Notes under the pieces: generated by a model
The model's database searches: none
Seen by the model: only the letters and a program-made list of their open reading frames with translations
Told to the model about the DNA's origin: nothing
Translations under genes and position numbers: made by a program
Origin: Cyanobacteria bacterium UBA2566
GTDB taxonomy: Bacteria > Cyanobacteriota > Cyanobacteriia > Cyanobacteriales > Desertifilaceae
DNA length: 64,000 nucleotides
Assembly (NCBI GenBank): GCA_002340255.1
Contig: DDLS01000140.1
Span: 13,060-77,059 of the forward strand
Direction of reading: 5' to 3'
Shown: positions 1 to 9,278 of the stretch, in pieces
How positions within the stretch are numbered: position 1 is the first letter of the stretch
Layout of the letters: each line of letters begins with the position of its first letter

Positions 1-177
1 GCGATCGGTGAAGTTACCATCCGCGTGCAACATGAAGACCGGGTATACTCCGGCCATGCAGCGAATACGGATATTGTAGTCGCGTCTGCTCAAGCTTATG
101 TCAACGCCCTCAACCGTCTGTCGGAAGCGTTGAAAAAAGATCGCCTTCACGCGCAACATGAAACTGCTGTGGTTTAA
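1..177 (+). CDS. leuA: 2-isopropylmalate synthase, C-terminal end (partial)
   Basis: The first frame is open from the window edge to a TAA at 175-177 and gives 58 residues. They contain the stretch GHAANTDIVVASAQAYVNAL, which is characteristic of the C-terminal leucine-binding regulatory domain of LeuA. LeuA condenses acetyl-CoA with 2-oxoisovalerate, the first committed step of leucine synthesis, in the cytoplasm. Only the end of the allosteric domain is visible, so start, catalytic domain and promoter lie outside the window. It converges on ackA, with a hairpin between the two. Confidence 0.9.
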   Translation, partial: AIGEVTIRVQHEDRVYSGHAANTDIVVASAQAYVNALNRLSEALKKDRLHAQHETAVV

Positions 178-188
178 TTAACGGGTCT

Positions 189-222
189 GGATAAGGAGGC
201 ATTTTGATTTTCCTCCTTATCC
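189..222. terminator. Hairpin between convergent leuA and ackA
   Basis: The 11-base arms GGATAAGGAGG (189-199) and CCTCCTTATCC (212-222) are perfectly complementary around a 12-base loop. The site is just after the leuA stop and before the ackA stop, so it could end transcripts from both sides. Neither side has a clear run of T, so intrinsic termination is an inference from position and stem strength. Confidence 0.5.
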
Positions 223-289
223 ATCTTAGAAATATCATTGTGTGTAGATAATGGCCGCAAGAAACCCGGTGTCTTTCCTGCCAAAGGGT

Positions 290-1501
290 TTATCGCAAAC
301 ATTGCCAGGTTTGACGGGCGATCGCCCAATCTTCTTCCGTATGAATCACGTAAATGCGCACGGCAGAATCTGGAGTCGCAATATCTACATCCATGGGAGA
401 GTTCGCATTTTTCTCCACATCTAACGTTAATCTCAAAAACTCAAATCCTTCACAGGCTCTTTGGCGCACGTCTACTGAATTTTCGCCTACACCTGCGGTA
501 AAGACCAGAACATCTAATCCGCCCAAGCTGGCTAACATTTCACCGATCGCACTCCGCAGGCGATGAATATACAGATCGAAGGCCAATTCTGCCCGTTCAT
601 TCTTCTCATTCATCGCTTGTAGAATGGTTCGCAGATCTGCCGACAGTCCGGAAACCCCTTTGAAACCGGATTCTTTATTCAGCATTCGGTCAATGCTATT
701 GACATCAAAGCCGCGATCGCGCATTAGATAAAAGATGATCGCTGGATCGATCGAACCGCTCCGGGTTCCCATCATCAGTCCCTCTAAAGGCGTAAACCCC
801 ATGGTGGTATTAACACTAATACCCTCTTTCACCGCAGCCAAGGAACAGCCATTGCCCAAATGACAGGTAATCATCTTCAACGACTCTAGGGGTTTTTCCA
901 TTAACTCAGCCGTACGTAGGGCACAATAGCGGTGACTGGTTCCATGGAAGCCATAGCGCCGCACCCCTTGCTCAAACCACTCATAGGGAATAGGGTATAC
1001 CGCCGCTTCTGGGGGCATCTGGCTGTGAAAAGCAGTGTCAAATACTGCCACCTGGGGCACGTCGGGTAAGACCCTCTCCACAGCTTCTATCCCCTGCAAA
1101 TTGGCTGGATTGTGCGATGGTGCCAGGGGGATAAGTTGGGTAATAGTGGCTTGGACTTCTGGGGTGATGCGGGTAGCTTCGGAATATTCCGTTCCCCCAT
1201 GCACCACCCGATGACCGACAGCATTAATCTCCGAGAGGCTCTCTAAAACTTGGGTATCTCCGCTCACCAGGGTTTGCAGGAGTTTAGAGATCGCCTCTTC
1301 CTTCGCATCACTGGGTAAGTTGGTTTCCTGCTCGATCCCATTCGCCTTGACTTTCATTACCCCATAGTCCGTGGCCACTGTCCAGTCAATGGTCGCTTCC
1401 CACAGGGGATGGGGAGGATGGGCCGGGAGTTGGTCTCCGGTAATGTCATATAAACAGCTTTTTTGGGAGCTGGAACCCGCGTTTAAAACCAGGATTTTCA
1501 T
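290..1501 (-). CDS. ackA: Acetate kinase
   Basis: AckA interconverts acetyl phosphate + ADP and acetate + ATP in the cytoplasm. The protein (403 residues from the chosen start) opens with MKILVLNAGSSSQK, the family's N-terminal phosphate-binding signature, and contains HRVVHGG, HNPANL, YGFHGTSH and TAGVGENS, all typical acetokinase motifs. An upstream in-frame ATG would add eight residues, but the MKIL start matches the family and its ATG overlaps the pta stop (ATGA), indicating translational coupling. It is the last gene of a minus-strand operon after a histidine phosphatase gene and pta. Length is normal. Confidence 0.96.
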   Translation of the reverse strand: MKILVLNAGSSSQKSCLYDITGDQLPAHPPHPLWEATIDWTVATDYGVMKVKANGIEQETNLPSDAKEEAISKLLQTLVSGDTQVLESLSEINAVGHRVVHGGTEYSEATRITPEVQATITQLIPLAPSHNPANLQGIEAVERVLPDVPQVAVFDTAFHSQMPPEAAVYPIPYEWFEQGVRRYGFHGTSHRYCALRTAELMEKPLESLKMITCHLGNGCSLAAVKEGISVNTTMGFTPLEGLMMGTRSGSIDPAIIFYLMRDRGFDVNSIDRMLNKESGFKGVSGLSADLRTILQAMNEKNERAELAFDLYIHRLRSAIGEMLASLGGLDVLVFTAGVGENSVDVRQRACEGFEFLRLTLDVEKNANSPMDVDIATPDSAVRIYVIHTEEDWAIARQTWQCLR

Positions 1502-3618
1502 GGGCTTGGGGAATTCAGAGGACAAATGGTTTGGGTTTGGATGGCAGTAATGGTGACGGTATTGATAATGTCGGTAACTGTACAGCCGCGACTGAGGTCA
1601 TTGACGGGTTTACGCAAACCTTGTAAAACGGGGCCAATGGCGATCGCTCCTGTTTCCCGTTGGACGGCTTTATAAGTATTGTTCCCGGTATTTAAATCGG
1701 GGAAAACTAAAACAGTCGCTTGTCCCGCAACCTCAGAATCGGGGATTTTTTGAGCGCCCACGTCTGGATCGACAGCGGCATCATATTGAATGGGCCCTTC
1801 GATTTTCAAATCGGGGCGTTTTTGTTGAGCTAAATGGGTAGCTTTCCTCACTTTTTCCACTTCTTCTCCTTTACCTGATTCTCCAGAGGAATAGGAGAGT
1901 AAGGCAACTCTGGGTTCAATTCCAAATCGTTTGGCAGTATCCGCAGAAGAGAGGGCAATTTCTGCTAATTGTTCGGCCGTGGGGTTCGGATTCACGGCAC
2001 AATCTCCGTAGACCAATACCCGGTCTTCTAAACACATGAGAAAGACTGAAGAAACAATGGAACACTCTGGCTGAGTTTTGATAATTTGTAGCGCGGGGCG
2101 AATGGTATGTTGGGTAGTGTGGACGGCTCCAGAAACCATGCCATCGGCATCCCCACTATAGACCATGAGTGTACCAAAGTAGGAGACATCCATGATTAAG
2201 TCTTTAGCCATATCAAGGCTAAGATTTTTATGTTTGCGGCATTCATAGAGGGTTTCGGCATAGCGATCGAAGTTTTCACTTATGGCAGGATTGATAATTT
2301 GGACTTGGTTTAAATCCAGGCGAATATTATGTTTTTTCAGCGTTTGTTCAAGGCTTGAGAGGCTACCTAAGAGAGTAATATTCACTAAACCTTGGGATAA
2401 CAGGACACTCGTCGCCTGCAATATCCGAGGATCGTTGCCTTCTGGAAGAACAATATGGCGTTTTTGGGCTTTGGCCTGTTGTACCAAGTTGTAGGTAAAC
2501 ATTTTCGGGGTCATGCCCTTGATTTTTATGCCTTCAATACGCTCTTCTAGTTCTTGCAAGTTAACGTAGCGATCGAAGGTTTCTATCGCCACATGGATTT
2601 TTTCGCGATCGCCACAGGTGAGGGAAATATGTAGATCGTGAATGGCTGAAGCCGTCGTATAGGTATCGCTTTTGACGCATAAAATAGGCGGTGGATCGGG
2701 TAAACCATCCAGGAGTTTGGCAATCACTCGGTGGGGTTGAATACCACAGGAAAGAACTAAACCGGCTAAATTAGGGTAATTTACAGATTGATCGGCCTGT
2801 ACAACACCGAGAATAACATCCGAGCGATCGCCAGGAGTTATGGCTAGATTACCCTCCTTTAAACGCTCAAGGGCATGTTGCACTTGCATCGCGGCTACCA
2901 CGTACTTGTTGGCTAGGTTATTGAGCCGTTTATGTCCATATAGGACTTCAGCATTCAGTTGTTCTACAACATCCCGCATCCGGGGACTACTGAGCCGACG
3001 GTCGTAGGGAATCACTGAAACTAAGCTTTCGGGCAAATCCAATTCTTTCACCAAACTGGCTTTGAGCGTATCCACCCGATCCGGTTGGGCTAAGTTCAGA
3101 ATTACCCCAACCACATCGCATTCCTTTTCCCGATACACATCCAGGGGCAGTTGTACAGAATTAATGGCTTCTTCTGGGGTGCGATCGCTGGCCTTGCCCA
3201 CAATTAAGACGGGACAGCCTAAATTTTTGACAATTTCTACATTCAGATCGAATTCAAAAGCCGCTTCTTGGCCTTTGAAATCCGAACCTTCACAGACCAC
3301 AAAATCATATTTCTTTTCTAATTGTTTATATCGCTCAATAATCCGATCCAAGAGGTCATCCAAATGATGATGACTCAGTAAATCTGTCGCTTCCTGCAAG
3401 TATAAGCCAAAGGCATCTTCTGGAGATTGTTTCAGCCTAAAATGGGTGAGAATCAGTTTAATATCATCATCAATATCCCCCGCTTCGGGTTTACGAATGA
3501 TGGGGCGAAAAAATCCAATATTGCTCGTTTTCCGGGATAAGCATTCAATTACCCCTAAGGAAACAAGAGCTTTTCCACTGGCGACTTCTGTTGTACTAAC
3601 GTATAAAGAATGGGCCAT
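1498..3618 (-). CDS. pta: Phosphate acetyltransferase
   Basis: Pta converts acetyl-CoA + phosphate to acetyl phosphate + CoA. The 706-residue protein is the long form: an N-terminal BioD-like P-loop domain (STTEVASGKALVSLG near the start), a middle DRTGG-type domain, and the C-terminal PTA_PTB catalytic domain from about residue 375 (LPEGNDPRILQA, then SGDADGMVSGAVHTT and YDAAVDPDVGAQKIP). A good ribosome site (AAGGTGAG) sits upstream of the ATG. The stop overlaps the ackA start by four bases. With xfp nearby, this enzyme can also draw phosphoketolase-derived acetyl phosphate into acetyl-CoA. Confidence 0.96.
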   Translation of the reverse strand: MAHSLYVSTTEVASGKALVSLGVIECLSRKTSNIGFFRPIIRKPEAGDIDDDIKLILTHFRLKQSPEDAFGLYLQEATDLLSHHHLDDLLDRIIERYKQLEKKYDFVVCEGSDFKGQEAAFEFDLNVEIVKNLGCPVLIVGKASDRTPEEAINSVQLPLDVYREKECDVVGVILNLAQPDRVDTLKASLVKELDLPESLVSVIPYDRRLSSPRMRDVVEQLNAEVLYGHKRLNNLANKYVVAAMQVQHALERLKEGNLAITPGDRSDVILGVVQADQSVNYPNLAGLVLSCGIQPHRVIAKLLDGLPDPPPILCVKSDTYTTASAIHDLHISLTCGDREKIHVAIETFDRYVNLQELEERIEGIKIKGMTPKMFTYNLVQQAKAQKRHIVLPEGNDPRILQATSVLLSQGLVNITLLGSLSSLEQTLKKHNIRLDLNQVQIINPAISENFDRYAETLYECRKHKNLSLDMAKDLIMDVSYFGTLMVYSGDADGMVSGAVHTTQHTIRPALQIIKTQPECSIVSSVFLMCLEDRVLVYGDCAVNPNPTAEQLAEIALSSADTAKRFGIEPRVALLSYSSGESGKGEEVEKVRKATHLAQQKRPDLKIEGPIQYDAAVDPDVGAQKIPDSEVAGQATVLVFPDLNTGNNTYKAVQRETGAIAIGPVLQGLRKPVNDLSRGCTVTDIINTVTITAIQTQTICPLNSPSP

Positions 3619-3660
3619 AGTCTACTCACCTTAAATATTGTAAAAGAAAAAGAATGGATG

Positions 3661-4299
3661 CTAAGTTCCAGGCCGCGATCGCAGCGCGCTTTCTAGATGG
3701 GAGCGATCGGCTAATTGGTGTAACAAGGGGCCATGGGGGCGCATTTCCACGATGCTCACCCCACCGACTGGCATGGCAATGCGATCGCGAAATCGTCCCA
3801 CATCAATCCCCAATAACCGGCATAACATAATGCGAATAGTGGCTTTATGGGAGACCACCAGCACATTACCAGAGGAATAACGACCCTCAATTTCCTGGAT
3901 CGCTACAGACGCGCGTCGGGAAACATCAATACCCTTTTCACCTCCTGTGGGGGCATTCCAGCCTGGATCGGTTAACCAGCGAACATAGTCATCATGATAA
4001 GTTTGGTTTACGGTTGCGGGCTGTTCTCCTTCCCATTGTCCGTAATTGAGTTCCTTAAGTCCCTCCCGCAGTTCCATCTCTAGCTTCAGGATTTGGCACA
4101 AGGGGGTTGCTGTGGCGATCGTCCGTTTCATCGGACTCACATAAGCTGCTCTCCAATCCAATTTTGCATAGGCTTGGGCAAACTGTTGAGCCATTTTTTC
4201 TCCATCTTCGGTCAACTCAGGATCGAGCACACCACAATAACCTCCCTCTTGACTGTAGGTCGTTTCTCCATGTCTAAGAAAATATAAAGTTAGGCTCAT
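3661..4299 (-). CDS. Histidine phosphatase family protein (phosphoglycerate mutase-like)
   Basis: This is a 212-residue branch-1 histidine phosphatase. The phosphoacceptor motif LRHGETTYS lies near the N terminus (catalytic His), with the paired YVSPMKRTIATA motif and the second catalytic His in VVSHKATIR. The start was set at MSLTLYFLRHGE because the upstream in-frame extension is not family-like. Substrate is unknown: family members act on phosphoglycerate, sugar phosphates or small metabolites. It is 42 bases upstream of pta on the same strand, so it is probably co-transcribed and may dephosphorylate a sugar phosphate of the same route; that link is inference. Confidence 0.85.
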   Translation of the reverse strand: MSLTLYFLRHGETTYSQEGGYCGVLDPELTEDGEKMAQQFAQAYAKLDWRAAYVSPMKRTIATATPLCQILKLEMELREGLKELNYGQWEGEQPATVNQTYHDDYVRWLTDPGWNAPTGGEKGIDVSRRASVAIQEIEGRYSSGNVLVVSHKATIRIMLCRLLGIDVGRFRDRIAMPVGGVSIVEMRPHGPLLHQLADRSHLESALRSRPGT

Positions 4300-4503
4300 A
4301 AGATTAAACGGGTCACAGATGAAATGCTTGTTCCCATTATGTTCTAGCAAGAGAGACTTAGTTTAAAACTACCAAACTCCTTAATTTTTTGATATTAATA
4401 TCAAGTTAAGTCTCCCTTAAGATGACCTGTAATATTATTTTTCTATGAAAATCCACTTAACAAGGGGCTGGGGGGCTTTGTCTATCAAGGACCGATTCGT
4501 AGA

Positions 4504-5226
4504 CTATGGTTGACTTTGGATATCAAAAGTAATTTCGATCGACTGGCGATGGTATTTTGTAATGTAAATTAGCAGGGCATGGATTAGTACGATTAAACCC
4601 GTTACTTCCAGCATCTCTTCCGTACTAGCGAGTAATGAATAGACTAGATTTTGCATTCCTCCTGCAATTCTAATCCAGATACTACCCATCATTTCCAATC
4701 CTAAAACGCCGAACACGTAAAGACTTCCTGCGGCGATCATCATCTTTTTAATTTGCCTTGGTAAATGATTGACAAACTTAGAAAAATAATAGATTAATCC
4801 CAAAGTGAGAACTCCATAGGGAATCACCCAAACGGCAGAAAAGATAGCTGGTAGATGTTTGCCCACTTCCGGGACGATCATAATTTCGTGAATCTGTAAA
4901 CCTTCATCTAATGCCATAAAGGCAAAAATAAAATGCAAGACTCTCCAGTAAGAAGCAAATGGAAATTTTTCACGCTTCTCCAGTTGGAAGATGAGCTTAA
5001 ACAAAAATGAGCAGAACGCCAGCAAGAGTACCGTATATAGAGTAGGAAAGTTCATTTCCCGATCCATATTAAAAATAACCATCCATTCTTGACGATAGTT
5101 AAATCCATACTTTGCTAGTTGGATCATGAGATTAACCAAACTAAAAAGGAGAAATAAAAAAGTGAGGACTCTGGTAATACTGAATGGAGAAAATGTGTTT
5201 TTTATATTCATTGCTGCGAGCAACAT
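4504..5226 (-). CDS. Conserved multi-pass membrane protein, function unknown
   Basis: The 240-residue product has about six hydrophobic segments and short charged loops; it starts at 5226 or at the second ATG at 5211. A striking polar stretch, FMALDEGLQIHEIMIVPE, sits next to the third hydrophobic segment and puts Asp, Glu, His and Glu in a membrane setting; near the end is STEEMLEVTGLIVLIHALLIY. Such acidic/His clusters can bind metal or protons, but I recognise no named family. It lies between the phosphatase-pta-ackA operon and the divergent xfp gene. Confidence 0.6.
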   Translation of the reverse strand: MLLAAMNIKNTFSPFSITRVLTFLFLLFSLVNLMIQLAKYGFNYRQEWMVIFNMDREMNFPTLYTVLLLAFCSFLFKLIFQLEKREKFPFASYWRVLHFIFAFMALDEGLQIHEIMIVPEVGKHLPAIFSAVWVIPYGVLTLGLIYYFSKFVNHLPRQIKKMMIAAGSLYVFGVLGLEMMGSIWIRIAGGMQNLVYSLLASTEEMLEVTGLIVLIHALLIYITKYHRQSIEITFDIQSQP

Positions 5227-5575
5227 ACAAGATAGTGCTAACTTGCAATCCCATTTAGTAGCAAGTATTTCTCAGGTAGATTTCTTGACTCTAGAATGTG
5301 GAGATTAAGATAGCATACATTTTTTAATCTTACCTTAAAGTTTTTCAAAAAGCAATATCATTAGAATTCTATATCGCGGGTTGATAGAAGAGGGATAAAT
5401 TCTAATCTGGGAACCCAAAGGAAATCTTAAGATTTTTGGATTCTGGGGACATTTTGCTTGCAAAGGAGTTTAAGATACCAGAAGTTCAGAAGCATTGCTT
5501 GGAACTGAAAAGTAACGGCTCAAAATTGACACAGCTTCAAGTATTTAGCCCTTTCGTTAAGATAGATTAGAATTT
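5227..5575. other. Intergenic region upstream of xfp
   Basis: This is the divergent gap between the membrane-protein gene and xfp, 349 bases, AT-rich. A TTGACA occurs at 5526-5531, but no -10 box stands at normal spacing; the TAAGAT at 5558-5563 is too far away. No small gene, tRNA or clear dyad was found. It must hold the xfp promoter and probably that of the membrane gene, but neither can be fixed by eye. Confidence 0.4.
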
Positions 5576-7984
5576 ATGGTAGCTTCACCTGAAAGACTCA
5601 GTCCCCAGGAAAATTTACTCTCCCCCGATGAGTTGAAAAAAATTGATGCCTACTGGCGGGCTTGTAATTATCTTGCTGTAGGTATGATCTATCTGCGAGA
5701 CAACCCCTTACTCAAAGAAACGCTTAAACCCGAACATATAAAATACCGCCTCCTCGGTCATTGGGGAGCGTCTCCAGCCCTGAGTTTTAGCTATGTTCAC
5801 CTCAATCGGCTGATTAACAAATATGACCTCAATGCAATCTACCTAGCCGGCCCCGGCCATGGTGCGCCTGGCGTTTTAGGCCCTGTTTATCTGGAAGGAA
5901 CCTATTCTGAAGTCTATCCAGACAAAAGCGAAGACGAAGAAGGGATGCAGAAATTTTTCAAGCAGTTCTCGTTCCCCGGTCATATCGGTAGTCATTGTAC
6001 CCCAGAAACTCCCGGTTCTATCCACGAAGGGGGAGAACTCGGCTATAGTGTTTCTCATGCCTACGGAACAGTGTATGATAACCCCGACCTGATCGCTGCT
6101 GTGGTGGTTGGGGATGGAGAAGCGGAAACCGGCCCCCTGGCGACGGCTTGGCACTCGAACAAATTCCTGAACCCGATCCGGGATGGGGCAGTTCTGCCTA
6201 TTCTTAACCTGAACGGCTATAAAATTGCCAACCCAACTGTTCTCTCTCGCATCAGTGCAGAGGAACTTGAAAGTTTGTTTATCGGCTATGGGTATACCCC
6301 CTATGTGGTTGAAGGCGATGACCCAGCTATTATGCACCAAAAGATGGCCGGAACGATGGAAACTTGTATTAACCACATTCGGGCAATTCAAGAAGAAGCT
6401 CGTCGAACAGGAGAAGCTAAACGCCCCCGCTGGCCGATGATTATTCTGCGGACTCCTAAAGGCTGGACGGGGCCGAAAGAAGTGAATGGTCACAAAGTAG
6501 AAGGCTTTTGGAGGGCGCACCAAGTTCCCATGGGCGGAATGCACAGTAACCCAGAGCATGTCCGCTTGTTGGAAGAGTGGATGAAGGGCTATAAACCGGA
6601 AGAACTGTTTGATGAGAACGGCAAACTGATTCCGGAATTAAAAGAACTGGCTCCAAAAGGCGATCGCCGCATGAGTGCGAACCCGAGTGCTAACGGTGGC
6701 ATCCTCCGCAAAGATCTAAAAATGCCAGACTTCCGCAACTTTGCTGTAGAAATCCCCAAACCGGGCACTGTGGAAGTGGAAAATACCAAATTCCTCGGCT
6801 ACTTTCTGCGGGAAGTTATGCGCGACAACCCAAATAATTTCCGGCTCTTCGGCCCCGATGAAACGGCTTCTAACCGTCTCCATCCGGTCTACGAAGTGAG
6901 CAAAAAAGTCTGGATGGCTGACTTCCTCCCCGAAGACCTGGACGGTAGCGAACTCTCTACGGATGGTCGGGTTATGGAAATCCTCAGCGAACATACCCTG
7001 CAAGGATGGTTAGAAGGCTACTTACTTACCGGTCGTCACGGACTCTTCCACACTTACGAAGCCTTTGCCCATGTAGTGGATTCGATGTTTAACCAACATG
7101 CCAAATGGTTAGATATCTGTATCAACGAAGTTCCCTGGCGGGCCTCCGTATCTTCCTTAAATATTCTCCTCTCTTCCCTCGTTTGGCGACAAGACCACAA
7201 CGGTTTTAGCCACCAAGACCCCGGATTTGTAGACCTGGTGACCAACAAAAGTCCCGATGTGGTTCGCGTTTACTTCCCCCCTGATGCCAATTGCTTACTC
7301 TCGGTTTCTGACCACTGTTTACGTAGCACCGACTATGTCAATGTGATCATCTCGGATAAACAAATGCACCTGCAATATCTCAATATGGAGGATGCAATTA
7401 AACATTGCACTAAAGGGATTGGGATCTGGGAATGGGCTAGTAATGATGACTGTGGCAAAGACCCGGATATGCCGGATGTGATTATGGCTTGCTGTGGGGA
7501 TATTCCGACAATGGAATCTTTGGCTGCAACTGCTATTTTGCGCGATGAATTCCCGGATCTTAAAGTACGCTTTATTAATGTTGTTGATTTGTTTAAACTG
7601 ATGTCAGAAGGGGAACATCCCCATGGTTTAAGCGATCGCGACTTTAACAGCCTTTTCACCGTCGATAAACCTGTAATGTTCAACTTCCATGGTTATCCTT
7701 GGTTAATTCACAAACTGGTGTATCGCCGCGCTAATCAAGACCGGATTCATGTTCGCGGCTACAAAGAAAAAGGCAACATTAACACGCCTCTGGAATTAGC
7801 GATCAATAACCAAGTCGATCGCTTTAACCTCGTCATTGACGTGATTGACCGCGTGCCGAAACTCGGTTCTGCGGCTGCCTATGTCAAAGAACGGATGAAA
7901 AATGCCATTATCGAAAACCTCCAATATGCCCGCGCACAAGGCATTGATAAGGAAGAGATCGTCAACTGGAAATGGCCGTATTAA
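5576..7984 (+). CDS. xfp: Phosphoketolase
   Basis: Xfp is the thiamine-diphosphate enzyme that splits xylulose 5-phosphate (and/or fructose 6-phosphate) with phosphate into acetyl phosphate and a shorter sugar phosphate. The 802 residues show the N-terminal XFP domain (LGHWGASPALSF, GPGHGAPG, SFPGHIGSHCTPETPGSIHE), the cofactor-binding VVGDGEAETGPLATAWHSNK, the middle domain (GYLLTGRHGLFHTYEAF, HNGFSHQDPGF) and the C-terminal domain ending ENLQYARAQGID. Length and motifs are complete. It stands alone as a transcription unit with a hairpin after it. Its product acetyl phosphate is the substrate of Pta and AckA encoded 2 kb away. Confidence 0.97.
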   Translation: MVASPERLSPQENLLSPDELKKIDAYWRACNYLAVGMIYLRDNPLLKETLKPEHIKYRLLGHWGASPALSFSYVHLNRLINKYDLNAIYLAGPGHGAPGVLGPVYLEGTYSEVYPDKSEDEEGMQKFFKQFSFPGHIGSHCTPETPGSIHEGGELGYSVSHAYGTVYDNPDLIAAVVVGDGEAETGPLATAWHSNKFLNPIRDGAVLPILNLNGYKIANPTVLSRISAEELESLFIGYGYTPYVVEGDDPAIMHQKMAGTMETCINHIRAIQEEARRTGEAKRPRWPMIILRTPKGWTGPKEVNGHKVEGFWRAHQVPMGGMHSNPEHVRLLEEWMKGYKPEELFDENGKLIPELKELAPKGDRRMSANPSANGGILRKDLKMPDFRNFAVEIPKPGTVEVENTKFLGYFLREVMRDNPNNFRLFGPDETASNRLHPVYEVSKKVWMADFLPEDLDGSELSTDGRVMEILSEHTLQGWLEGYLLTGRHGLFHTYEAFAHVVDSMFNQHAKWLDICINEVPWRASVSSLNILLSSLVWRQDHNGFSHQDPGFVDLVTNKSPDVVRVYFPPDANCLLSVSDHCLRSTDYVNVIISDKQMHLQYLNMEDAIKHCTKGIGIWEWASNDDCGKDPDMPDVIMACCGDIPTMESLAATAILRDEFPDLKVRFINVVDLFKLMSEGEHPHGLSDRDFNSLFTVDKPVMFNFHGYPWLIHKLVYRRANQDRIHVRGYKEKGNINTPLELAINNQVDRFNLVIDVIDRVPKLGSAAAYVKERMKNAIIENLQYARAQGIDKEEIVNWKWPY

Positions 7985-8000
7985 TCGTTTAATGTGAATA

Positions 8001-8022
8001 GGGGCGAAAAGAATTTCGCTCC
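8001..8022 (+). terminator. Hairpin after xfp
   Basis: GGGGCGAAA (8001-8009) pairs with TTTCGCTCC (8014-8022) around AGAA, one G-T pair included, 16 bases after the xfp stop. It is followed by a T/C-rich stretch. The GGGGCGAAA arm resembles the GTAG...CTAC palindromes at 35066 and 42536, so it may be a member of that repeat family acting as a terminator. Confidence 0.55.
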
Positions 8023-8205
8023 TTCCTGCCTTTCTTAGAGCTGTTTGATTATAAGCTAAGGTCAGTTTTGGTTAAGGAGGCGATCGTTAGCGATAGTTCG
8101 AGAGGAGCAACGGGAGTAGGCTAAAAGTGGGAACTAGAAACCCCTTCTTTGTTCCATCTGTTTCATTTTTATTTGAAATGACAAATAAGAGGGACGATCT
8201 CAACG

Positions 8206-8805
8206 ATGAGCCAAAAACAAGCGCAAATTGGCATTACGGGGGGAATTGCGACCGGGAAAAGTACGGTGACTCGATATCTCGAACAACATTATGGTTTACC
8301 CGTATTTGATGCAGATCGGTATGCGCGAGAAGCGGTGCAACCGAAATCGCCGGTTTTCCAGCGCATTGTGCAACGATATGGAAAGACTATTGAGTTACCG
8401 GAAGGGGGATTAAATCGTCAGCAGTTAGGGGAAATTGTCTTTAGTAACCCCGTAGAGCGGCAATGGTTAGAGGAGCAAATTCATCCTTATGTGCGCGATC
8501 GCCTATACTATGACCTCAATCAATCCTCTCCCCAGGATACCCTAGTCTTCTCCATTCCCCTCCTCTTTGAAGCCCAGATGACCGATCTAGTTGAGGAGAT
8601 TTGGGTGGTCTACTGTTCTGAAGCGCAACAAATAGAACGGTTAATGCGCCGCAATCACTTGACTTTAGAACAAGCGCAGATCAGGATCAACTCTCAAATG
8701 CCCTTAGCTGAAAAATGCCAGCGAGGAGATCGCCTGTTAGATAACTCTTCGACTGAGTCCGAATTGTTTCAACAAATCGATCGAATCCTCCAGTCCAACT
8801 TTTAA
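8206..8805 (+). CDS. coaE: Dephospho-CoA kinase
   Basis: CoaE phosphorylates the 3'-hydroxyl of dephospho-CoA, the last step of coenzyme A synthesis, in the cytoplasm. The 199-residue protein has the P-loop GGIATGKSTVTRYL near the N terminus, then the CoaE signature DADRYAREAVQPKSP and the lid/base region FSIPLLFEAQMTDLVEEIWVVYC and RLMRRNHLTLEQAQIRINSQMP. Length is normal for the family. Confidence 0.95.
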   Translation: MSQKQAQIGITGGIATGKSTVTRYLEQHYGLPVFDADRYAREAVQPKSPVFQRIVQRYGKTIELPEGGLNRQQLGEIVFSNPVERQWLEEQIHPYVRDRLYYDLNQSSPQDTLVFSIPLLFEAQMTDLVEEIWVVYCSEAQQIERLMRRNHLTLEQAQIRINSQMPLAEKCQRGDRLLDNSSTESELFQQIDRILQSNF

Positions 8806-8891
8806 TCGATAGGATAGCGGCGATCGCCAGTTTTCGGTTACAGTAAAATATAATTCAATCACCCTAACATAGGTAAACAATTCAATCACGG

Positions 8892-9242
8892 ATGGACAAG
8901 GATTTAGACCCTACTCTACAACCCTGGGAACAGGAACTCAACGCCACTCTAGAGCAGATACAAAGCCTAGCTGCTACACATCAAAAGGATGCCGTTACCC
9001 TATTAGCTATTCTTCGCAGTCTCGAAGAAATGCATCGTTATATTCGAGAAACCTGGTTTCAAGACTCCCTTCCCAATAACCGTCAAGCCTTGTATACCCT
9101 CCTGCGAGACATGGAAACCGAAGGAGGATGGCCCTATATTAGTCGAGTACAGTTACAAACGATTCTCAGAGTTTGGTTTCAAGCCGAGGTCGTCCGCAAT
9201 TTACCGAAATCCTTAGAGTCTGAACCTCTAGATGAACCATAA
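8892..9242 (+). CDS. Conserved hypothetical protein
   Basis: The 116-residue soluble, mostly helical protein contains a central EMHRYIRETWFQDSLPNNRQ and a C-terminal tail rich in Glu and Pro. No catalytic motif, signal peptide or membrane segment is visible. It follows coaE by 86 bases on the same strand and precedes the cupin gene by 36 bases. Coding character looks real (clean frame, ATG start), but I do not recognise a named family and give no function. Confidence 0.6.
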   Translation: MDKDLDPTLQPWEQELNATLEQIQSLAATHQKDAVTLLAILRSLEEMHRYIRETWFQDSLPNNRQALYTLLRDMETEGGWPYISRVQLQTILRVWFQAEVVRNLPKSLESEPLDEP

Positions 9243-9278
9243 TGCGTTTATTCCCCATTCCCTATTCCCGATTCCCTA

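Noticed and set aside
5526..5563. TTGACA upstream of xfp as a sigma-70 promoter
   Set aside because: The only -10-like box (TAAGAT) is 26 bases away and no other hexamer fits the 16-18 base spacing, so I do not call it.
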